Notes under the pieces: generated by a model
Told to the model about the DNA's origin: nothing
The model's input: only the letters and a program-made list of their open reading frames with translations
Databases searched by the model: none
Position numbers and translations under genes: made by a program
Origin: Pelargonium nanum
Taxonomy: Eukaryota; Streptophyta; Magnoliopsida; Geraniales; Geraniaceae
Reading direction: 5' to 3'
DNA length: 28,726 nt
Assembly (NCBI GenBank): GCA_036897485.1
Contig: JAYMTF010000880.1
Span: 1 to 28,726 of the forward strand
Shown: piece after piece, positions 20,501-28,726 of the stretch
How positions within the stretch are numbered: the first letter of the stretch is position 1
Layout of the letters: the number at the start of each line of letters is the position of its first letter

Positions 20501-23172
20501 TTTTTTTCTTCTCTTCAACTAATTCAGAAAGTTTATTCGCATTGTAAACAACCTGCAAGGATATTTGACACTTAAAGTTCAACATTGTTGCATGATTCAT
20601 GAAATATGCAAAGCATCGTCTCTTGACAATATTGGTGACTATCAATCTTTTCTTCCATTAGCTGCATTAAAGTCCCGTTTTATTTTCTGCTTATAATGAT
20701 AAACAGATTTGTGTGCTTGCATTCACATTCTTGTGTTTCTACAAAAAATTTAAAGGATCAAACCTGATGAGTAAGATAGTGATCTGGATGGTTGACCATA
20801 AAGAAGTGTTCCACTAGTTCACAAATGGATTCATCTGGATCTGGTGGCACATTTCTGACAAGCACCTACGCAAAATAAATAAATAGGTATCATGAACTAG
20901 GAAAAGGAAGCATTGTGTTTGTTTGATTTCCAAATGGATACCGATGCTGGGAGAATTCCAACAATTCAGCACAATTTCACAATATGAATACGCACTACAC
21001 ATCTGTTATACCTCATTATGTTTAATCATTAGCAAAGCCTCTTCAGATGCAACAAAGCACGATGCGAATCAAATTAAAGCCAAAAAAGGGAGAGAGAAAA
21101 ATGACAGTAAAGAAGCGTACCCGCCAACAACCCAACCTAATAAAAAATAGAACTGATGCCCATTTTAATTATCTCAAAAGGGTTTAGCCGGTTTCTTCAG
21201 GCATTTATAAACCACACACAAGTCCTCTCAGACTACATTGTCAAAAGAACTTAACAGCAAATTTGAGAGGAAGGTCAGAAACAAGCTTAAAACCCTAACT
21301 AAAAAAAATGAAGACATCCCCCAATATATATATATATATTTGTAGAGCTCTCCTATGGCCTCTCTCAAGTCTCAACTGCATCTTCTTGGAAAAGAACCCA
21401 GAAAAGACTCGGAAAGGAAAAGGTTTGTATCTTCATGAAGATGCCAGAGGCAAATGGAAAGGCTAGTGATGAAACAAAGAGTAAATGGTACATAAAGTTC
21501 TTCTTACTGTAAACTGATCTGGGCGCCTTTTATCAGATGCGAGAAAATGCAACCTCTTTGATGCAATCATCTCATACTCCTTTTTCAATACATAGCATGT
21601 CCAGAAGGTAAAGACATAAGCCATCACTAAATGAGTCCAAAACCTGCAACCATAAATTAATAGTAGTGAAACAAAGAGTACGTATTCCATTACCAAAGAG
21701 AATACAAGACACTATAGTATCTATAAGACTGATTACCGTGAATACAGCAATATCACTTTTCTAGGCAATACTTAAACCTTTTTTATTGGAAGGGAAGCAC
21801 GGATTCCAGAGCAAAGGGTGTCCTCACTTTGTCCTCCCGTTCCTATAACCCTCCTACTAATATGCATTAGCCCTAGACCTTTATTATACATATCTTAAGT
21901 TCTAACACTGAGGTGTCCCCATGAATGGAGACATGCAATACTTAATTCTTCTATAAAAATGGAAAAGATGATATACTAAACTAGATTCGAAGTTAGCTTC
22001 GAACAGGTATGGCTCAAGCTATTGCTAAAATGTCAAACAATCTCAAAAGTATAATGAATCAAACAAACAGGACGAGAATGGGAAACCACATGAGTAAGTT
22101 TGTAATGAGGAAGTCACTTACCTATCAGATCCATTTGGAATATTTGATATAGATAGTTTATCTATATCACTATAAGTAATATTGGAGCGCTCTAAAGTGT
22201 TGTTGGTCCAATTTACTGGTACCATGACTGAAAAGGCAAGTATTGCAATGGGAACAAAAATTTTAAGCCTGAGATGGAAAAGTGAACAAGTAAAAAACAA
22301 TCAACATCAGGAGTAAAACAATGTTAGATGAAAAAGAAGCGTTAATGAAGTATAGTATTTTATGACAGGGTAAGTATAAATGAAAATGCACAAGCAAACT
22401 TAGGATCAATTACTTAAAAGTCAAAACTATCACACTCCCGGCTAACATTAAAATACCCCAATGGGAAATAAACTTGAGAGCAACTACAATGGATTATCAG
22501 TATCTATATAAGATATCAGCCTACTTCAATCTGTATGCACAATAGCCTAGAAGCACAGAATAACTAAATAGCTTAAGCAGGTAACAGTGGCTTTCAGCAT
22601 CTCTGCCTAAAGGAAACTGGCTGAATTGTAGGATAAATAATAATATACAGGATTAGTGGAGATGAAAGATGAAGAGGTCGTGTCATTCATTTTCAGTAAT
22701 GTGAAGATGAGAAAGAAAGACTCCAATTCATTTTGCGCGCTTGATCATGTGCTGTTCAACTTGTCATATATTATTACTTTCCATGACAAACCAGAAACAT
22801 AATTCATGTCAAATAACCAATTAAACAAATAACATATATTTAATGTACCAGAGCATACCCTATCAAGTAAATCCTCAAGTAAACAGCAGAATCCAATCCC
22901 GCATGATCAATTAACTCAGGTTCTGGCATTTGTAGTGCCGCAGGCATCCAATTAAGAAACCTCAAATATGACCTGAAATCAAAATTGACAAATTTGCTTC
23001 CAAATGAACCTGTGCGCAATGGACTGGTCCTCAATCTCTTTAGGTACCATTTTGGAAAGTAGACCCTATCATTGATAGGCTGGATTCGGAGTACAGCAAA
23101 TGCCAGCAAGAAGGCAAGTGCAGTGAGGATATTGATAGCTGCTGCAACTCCTATGTCACTTAGGCTAGCCAT
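17582..23172 (-). CDS. OSCA1: OSCA1-type hyperosmolality-gated calcium-permeable channel (CSC1-like)
   Basis: OSCA proteins are TMEM16-like, mechanically and osmotically gated cation channels of plant membranes that raise cytosolic Ca2+. Exons: 23172-22859, 22268-22122, 21643-21508, 20865-20764, 20552-20433, 20250-20170, 19979-19639, 19238-18993, 18912-18588, 18130-17897, 17803-17582. All are GT-AG with matching phases, giving about 755 aa (OSCA1 paralogues about 770). The N-terminal TM domain (residues 1-175) has LRIQPINDRVYFPKWYLKR, NWMPAALQMPEPELIDHAGL and PVNWTNNTLE. The cytosolic domain has RRPDQFTVLVRNVPPD, NHPDHYLTHQVVYNANKL and a lysine-rich loop. Pore-forming helices include MPASFVSFKTRWAAAVCAQ, FLPSILMMMSKFEG, ATFFITYIMVDGWAGVAGE and NTGEPQIQLYFLLGLVYA. 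The C-terminus keeps EPNLNLKGFLQNAY and VPTKRQSRNNTPAPS, then stops earlier than Arabidopsis relatives. No catalytic or pore residue is visibly missing. Confidence 0.96.
19239..19638 (-). repeat. OSCA intron 7 with duplicated 3' end
   Basis: The segment 19244-19299 next to the acceptor is repeated at 19380-19436 with about 80% identity (shared GCATAGGA, GGGTAGAA and AATGTTG blocks). The upstream copy lacks the AG, so only the exon-proximal copy can serve as acceptor. Confidence 0.65.
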
Positions 23173-24420
23173 TTGTCCTTTTCAAGAACAAAGTCACTAC
23201 GATTTCCTGCAAAAATAAATTGGAGCTTTAATATCCTTATCAGCTATTTAGCAAAGAACATACTAAAGGACTGTCTACTGGTTTGGTCACAACCTATTCA
23301 TGATAAGCAAAGCTCGCAATCCACTTTTGCTGGGTAATTCAAAAGTTTTAATGTATCACACATTGAAAGAATATTTGATAATTTGATATACTTGTAGGGC
23401 CCTCCACCTAATAGCTTACACTTTTAGGGTGGAGTCAAGTTTAACATGTTATAAAATTTGGCTTCCACCATTATCATTCATGTGAATATGAAAAGTAAGA
23501 TATCCAAGCAAGTCTATGAACAAAGAAAACTGCACAACACAACCTCACCAGTATTCAAACCATAAGGCACACAACAATTTTAATTAATTAGTGTGCTGTA
23601 ATCAAATGATACACAAACTTTTAAAAACTCTACAAAATCCAATTCATATATCTCAGCTACCTACATTTGTTTATTGGGTACTTACCAATGATATATAGAA
23701 AATATGTTTTAGAACATGAACATCCAAAATGGACTCATAACTAAAACGTCATATAACTTTATTCAAAAATTCCAACCAAATTAAACTACAATTGCTTAAT
23801 CATCAAATGGCAGAAGGTGCACCAATGAAAGCTTAATATAATTGTGGTATTTTTTAAAGAAATTCTCCTAGAAATCAAAACAAAATAAGAAAAGAAAATA
23901 CTCGGGGTCACGGAAAGCGACACAAGTCAGAAACCAAAAAAAAAAATACAGGACGCAACTGAAAATCCGGATCAGGGGGAGAAATCATCACAGTTTGGTT
24001 CCAAAGAAAACGAAATCAAATTGATCAGCAACCGAAATAATCCGAATCTTAGATGAACCATATGATCCACGACCGATAAAAAAAATTAAAAAAATGTAGT
24101 CAAATCAGTCAAATTTTCCTTTCAAAACGGTGAAATAATAAGAATTAGAAAGACGGAATTCAACTTTCTATCTCATTTCCTACCCCAATCTCGACAGCCA
24201 AACAGACACAGAACACAAACACAATCCAAACTCCCTGGTTTCAGAAGACCTCCAGAGACTAGAAATCAACACACACTCCGTCCTACACCAAAAGGCTCAG
24301 TACGCATACCAGTAAGAAGCCAATCCAGTGGTTGAAACAGCCGAGAGAGAGTCCAAAACGTTGAAATGCAAATGCAAGCAGAGAAAGAGGTCGACCAAAG
24401 TAATATATATATAGTAGAAG
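23173..24420 (-). promoter_or_regulatory. OSCA 5' leader with UTR intron, and TATA
   Basis: A strong acceptor (TTTTTGCAG|GAAATC) ends at 23207, 34 nt before the ATG. A matching donor, CTG|GTATGC, is at 24310/24309. This predicts a 5' UTR intron of about 1.1 kb (23207-24309). A minus-strand TATATATATAT stretch at 24412-24402 would place transcription start near 24380 and give a 70-nt first exon. A weaker TATA-like stretch is at about 24482-24492. No coding sequence is seen in the intron. Confidence 0.5.
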
Positions 24421-25960
24421 AAGAAAATGGTAAAAAATCAGAATCCAGAGAGTATCCAAATTTGGACAGATATTGCATATACTGAATATATATCTGGAAT
24501 GTCGCTCGAATGCGCCACCTTTCCTTTATCAAAAAAGACAGGGAAGCGATAGAGAGATAGAAGGCGCAGGATAGCAGAGTGTATAGGGAGAGGAAGAAGA
24601 AACAGTTGTTGACACACACAGAAACAGACAGAGAGACACTGGTTTCGAAATAAAAGTAACGATTAGGAACAAAACAGAGAGAGAAGAAGGAAGGTTTTGG
24701 GTCTTAATTAAATTAATTGCCCGTTTAATTATATAATTAAAGAGAATAAATTACGACAGTGAGCAATCAGATTCGGTTACTACTCTATCATTTTAAATAA
24801 AAATAATAAAAAGAAACTGAAAAGCTAGGAAGCATGAAGATTGCGTTGTGCAGTACATGTGGAACCAAATACAACAAAAATGTGAGATTTGAATATTAGC
24901 ATTATAAAACACAAATATGATTATTTGATTTAATATGCATGTATATTGTATAGTCAGAGTACACCCAATCTAATATTCTTATTTTGCTCTTTTATGTCAC
25001 TTTCTAGTCCTTTATTTTTTTCTTTTCAATCTTTAAATGGAAAAAAATACATACAATGTATTTATAAAAAGTACTAACATGAACTCAATAATAAGGGTTG
25101 TTTTGTGGCTAGCAATGGTATACCTTTGCAGAATCAATTAGGAATGATTTTGCTTATGACTCATAAATAATAAAAAAATTGGAGTATTAACTTTTCTACC
25201 TATTACTTTAAAATATTATTAGTGAGTTACGTAAACATCTTTAATAATCTCAATGAAAATATCATGGTATTAATATGAGAGACGGTAGTTGTTAATTATC
25301 ACTCACTTATTTATTATGTACATATATATCACGTTTGAATGTTGTTTAATATGGTGACAATTATTGATATTTGTTATTGCAAAAGCTTCTATTTTCAATT
25401 TTCAATTTTTAAACAATATAGTATATTATTCTTATTACGATCAAATAGTCATAAAATTATCGATTCATAACCGATATTTTAGTTTTAGTAGTAGCCAAAG
25501 AGAACTATTTGGGGAGCAAGGGAACATGTCCCAAAAGAAGCTACAGAATTCAGCTAAGCTTGGTGCATGCCACATTAATTATTAAAGCAAATCCCAAACA
25601 AACTCATGGAATTGTCACTCATCACCTAATACAAATCAAAACCCATGTGAATGGTGAGGTCCATGCTAATTTTATGTCTCTCTTAAGTTCAAAAAATATA
25701 ATGTAGGTTTAGTTGGTGGTCTGATTTGATCCATCAAATCATCTCTTTTCATTAACTTTGTGATTCCATGAAACATTTTAAAGTGATATTTTAATGCACA
25801 ATGTCATGTCTTCTGTAATTGGACTAAAGATATTGCTTATCTTTCTTTTCAATGAATAATCAATTACTATAACTATTTGGAAATAGTTCAATAATGCTGT
25901 ATAAAAAAGAAAATACTTATAACAGAATCATGTTTCAAAACATGAAGAATCTGATAGCAT
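24421..25960. other. Intergenic region upstream of OSCA
   Basis: This is AT-rich DNA. Positions 24500-24700 are CT-rich on the minus strand and probably promoter-proximal. The rest shows no coding frame with family signal, no clear repeat pair and no RNA gene. Confidence 0.65.
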
Positions 25961-26377
25961 AACAGCAGATTGAGTTCATTAAACCAAACCAGGTTGTCAT
26001 TTACATTAGGAATGGATTCTGGGATTCACATGAACAAACAACTGGTGAAGCCCCAAGCTCAACTTTAAGTTTACAAAACCCAATTGGATTTGGATCACTT
26101 GGTCAGGGCCCAATCAGCTAAGTAGGAGACAATGTCACAAAACTCACCCATACTAAAAATCATCAAAGATTGTCAACAAAAATGTCTAGACATTGGAACC
26201 AAGTTCACCACCTTCTTAACATAGCTACAGATTTTAACAAAAACAGACTCATAACAAGTTACATTCCAGCTGAACTTGGACACAATACAATCAGCACTAC
26301 ACATTTTAAACATACACACTTGCAAGAACCCTGACATTGATTAGCATATACTAATAAACAAGATGGGAAATAATTAA
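25961..26377 (-). other. Probable 3' UTR of the RNase III-like gene
   Basis: This region directly follows the stop codon at 26378 and is less AT-biased than the flanking DNA. There is no open frame of note. The end point is a guess, since no unambiguous polyadenylation signal was fixed. Confidence 0.35.
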
Positions 26378-28426
26378 TCAGATATCAGCTTTTTCTTCGT
26401 CTTCTGTGACCCAGATTGTCTGGATTGATTCTTTTGGCGTTGCGTTGTTGGGTGCAATCATATTATTGTCTCTCTTGATGTTGTCGAGGGCATCTTTTGC
26501 AGCTCTATTTTGTGCAATGTCCTTCTTGAGACCATACGCAGCTGTCCCCATTAGTTGATCTTCGATGAACACATTGAAGGCAGTGCTCTCGCGCCACATA
26601 TCCACGAATTTTATCTTCAAATTTCTCTTCTGGCATACCTCGTAAAGCTCTGTTACCGGATGCACCTTCAATGTATCCGGACTGATTATCGGCTCTAACA
26701 AGCTCTTAAACACCTAGATTAACAAACTCAAAAAATCAACATCACACAAAACAAAAATATATGTTGATAGTACCGAGTATTATATATCTATTGTATTTCT
26801 TTCTTGGATGTAACATTTCAACAAATACTAATAAGAATAATGGGTGTGACAGTGAGATATGAGTACCTTCCAAACAGTATCGATTGAGGAATTGCTGTCA
26901 ATGAAAACAGCTCCTATTGTTGACTCAACGATGTCAGCAAGAACTTTTGGAACATCAATGAGTCCGCTAGAATGCAGAGGATAATCCGAGATTTCCTGCT
27001 TGAATTCTCGAATCTGATTGTCATCAAAGTTAAATTAGTAAACACGTGCGAAAATGGCAGATGATCATTGAGGCTCAAGCTTACAAAATTTGAGAGCATG
27101 TGCAGTACGTACATATCAAGGGGACAAAATCCCCAACCCAATTTTGATGAGCCTCAGTTTTAGGTGTAATTCATTAATCCCTCTCTAGACAGAGACCATT
27201 TTGGAAATGCAGACAAATGAAGCTAACAGCAACAAACCCAATTTTAGGACTTTGGAAGCTAGCTGCTTCAGGTCCTACATAGTATCCCAGGCATTAAAGC
27301 CAAGGTTTAACTTTTCTAATCCACTTTAAGCTTTTATAAGAATGAAAAATCATATAAAACCATCCATCGCAAAATAATTGTCCATTACAACACATCATCA
27401 TGATAATACAAGAGTAAATGTACTGCACTAACTAACTTTTTCTTAGTTTTCTCAAAACATAAACAAGGGCACTCATTTGAGACTAAATGAGTAATAATTT
27501 TAATTTTTAAAATTATATATATTTCAATATATGATTATGTTCTCAATATGTAGTCTACTTTTTCAAGGTAGTTAGTGATTCATGAGTGTCCATAATATAA
27601 GGTAGTTAGAATCTTTAGTTCATTACATGGATAGCTAGCACATAACTTATGTGACATAAGAGTAAAAGTTTAATCCTAACTAAATTATTCCTAATTTTCA
27701 CCTAAAAGAACAAAGACATTCAACATGGTGACTATTTAGAACTCAAATTGTATTAGATGATGGAACCATATTATTATGATGATTATGTTAAATATATGTT
27801 TTTGACTTAGAGAGCAATTATTCATTTTTTTGTTAAATATCTATTAAATTAGAAGTTGAAATTAATTATATATAAACAATTCATATCTCCTGGAATATCT
27901 AATTAAATGCAAAAAGGAAATGGATCAGAACTGAAATATCCGAACTGGAAACAACAAATTAATTGAATGAATTGATTACATAATAATACCCTAAATCCGT
28001 GTGTTTAGGTGAGAGACTTACTTGTTCCTCAAGCAACGGTTTCTTATGCCGCAGAAACCGATACAATCCGTGCTTGATGGCCACGCGCGCAAGCTTCTCG
28101 GTGTCCACATTGGCGGCTCGGAGCCGGGTCAGAGCGCCGGGCTGCAAATCCGGGTACATAAAAAACTGATCTTTCGTGACCAGCAGGTTCAGCACCGAAT
28201 CGCCCACGTACTCCAGCCGCTCGTACGACCTCGCCGACGACGCGCTTTTGTCTATATAAGACGCGTGCGTGAACGCCTCCTCCAGCAGCGTCTTGTCCCT
28301 AAACCTGTACCCAATAATCTCCTCCACCGCCTCCAATTCGGCTCCTCCGCCGCCGCCGGATTTGTCTGGGAGGCGGAGCTCCTGAGGCGGCGGTTCCGGT
28401 TGAGAGTGGTGTTCTTCCATTGGCAT
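26378..28426 (-). CDS. RNase III-like protein (RTL family): RNase III domain plus one dsRBD
   Basis: RTL proteins are plant class-I-like RNases III that cleave structured or double-stranded RNA (rRNA precursors, small-RNA precursors). Exons 28426-28022, 27013-26867 and 26713-26378 join in phase 0 to 295 aa. The RNase III domain covers residues about 32-180: AVEEIIGYRFRDKTLLEEAF, then the signature SYERLEYVGDSVLNLL with the acidic residues of the first catalytic set, LRAANVDTEKLARVAIKHGL, and LADIVESTIGAVFID with Asp and Glu of the second set. All four metal-binding positions look intact. A dsRNA-binding domain follows (about 200-267): HPVTELYEVCQKRNLKIKF and GLKKDIAQNRAAKDALDNI with the usual Lys-Lys. 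The N-terminus is Pro/Gly-rich and low in complexity. A second ATG lies two codons downstream. One dsRBD fits shorter RTL members (RTL3-like names are used in dicots), but I cannot settle the exact orthologue. Confidence 0.93.
27014..28021 (-). other. RNase III-like gene intron 1
   Basis: This 1-kb intron has donor gtaagt at 28021 and acceptor aatcag at 27014-27015. It is strongly AT-rich, and an open frame at 26914-27141 is only exon read-through in another frame. No repeat or gene is recognised. Confidence 0.8.
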
Positions 28427-28726
28427 GTGATGTTAAAAATTAATGTGAGTAAATAAAATGGAAAGAGATGGATGTTTAAATGAGAGAAAAGAGCAGAGAA
28501 GGGGAAAATTATAGAACAGAGAGAAAGGGTGGGATGGGAGTATTTAAGTTGGAAGAGGTCAGAATTTTTAAGAAAAAGTGAGTACCTTGTACCTCTTCAT
28601 ATAGGAACTCAACCAGTTGACTTTTACCTTATTTTTAATATATTATATTTGTGTCTTTGTTTTCTCCTATGATTTTATTTATGCCTTGTTTGATAAGTCT
28701 ACTTGAGGTCTACTTCAATTGTCTAT
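28427..28726 (-). promoter_or_regulatory. Upstream region of the RNase III-like gene
   Basis: The minus strand has a CT-rich stretch at about 28475-28535. A TATA-like CTTAAATACT lies near 28548-28538, roughly 115 bp before the ATG. This is weak, and no other element stands out. Confidence 0.3.

Noticed and set aside
24665..25960. Search for a hidden gene or non-coding RNA upstream of OSCA
   Set aside because: Only AT-rich sequence with short chance frames (for example 25364-25706) was found, with no splice-linked coding pattern.
28022..28456. 144-codon plus-strand frame
   Set aside because: It is the antisense shadow of exon 1 of the RNase III-like gene.
1..28726. A CRISPR array, prokaryotic operon or biosynthetic gene cluster
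   Set aside because: The sequence is plant nuclear DNA with introns. There are no regularly spaced repeats, and the five genes belong to unrelated pathways.

Overview
This is nuclear DNA of a flowering plant, most likely a eudicot. The signs are an AT-rich background, genes split by many GT-AG introns, plant-specific families (CYP74 oxylipin P450, OSCA channel, plant RNase-three-like protein) and plant MITE, SINE and LINE remains. The fatty-acid hydroperoxide lyase resembles asterid (Solanaceae-type) enzymes most closely in my recollection. That is only a weak hint of clade.

Five protein genes could be assembled exon by exon, and all lie on the minus strand, head to tail. Reading the plus coordinates upward: (1) 161-4461, a CYP74B-type 13-hydroperoxide lyase (HPL) with two exons and a 2.8 kb intron. 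Its second exon is complete to the stop, but the reading frame breaks inside a C-only tract (G-only on the plus strand). (2) 6697-12000, the condensin I kleisin subunit CAP-H, 13 exons, about 650 aa. (3) 13392-16945, a small DUF212 membrane protein (the 'acid phosphatase/vanadium-dependent haloperoxidase-related' family), 5 exons, 169 aa. (4) 17582-23172, an OSCA1-type hyperosmolality-gated calcium-permeable channel, 11 coding exons, about 755 aa, with a likely leader intron in the 5' UTR. (5) 26378-28426, an RNase III-like protein with one RNase III domain and one dsRNA-binding domain, 3 exons, 295 aa. Exon phases close exactly in the four intact genes.

Introns and intergenic DNA carry mobile-element traces. 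These are a 385-bp fold-back element and a 5'-truncated LINE tail with a 13-bp target duplication in the HPL intron, a Stowaway MITE in a CAP-H intron, and a tRNA-derived SINE with A and B boxes, a 17-bp target duplication and a second partial tail copy upstream of CAP-H. The CAP-H promoter holds an E2F-type site, Site II elements and a G-box. The DUF212 promoter also has a Site II cluster.

The genes have unrelated roles (oxylipins, chromosome condensation, an unknown membrane function, osmosensing, RNA processing). I see no gene cluster and no new multi-gene system. The observations most worth following up are the HPL frame break, the LINE insertion beside the HPL splice donor, the paired SINE and a possible truncating splice acceptor in CAP-H.
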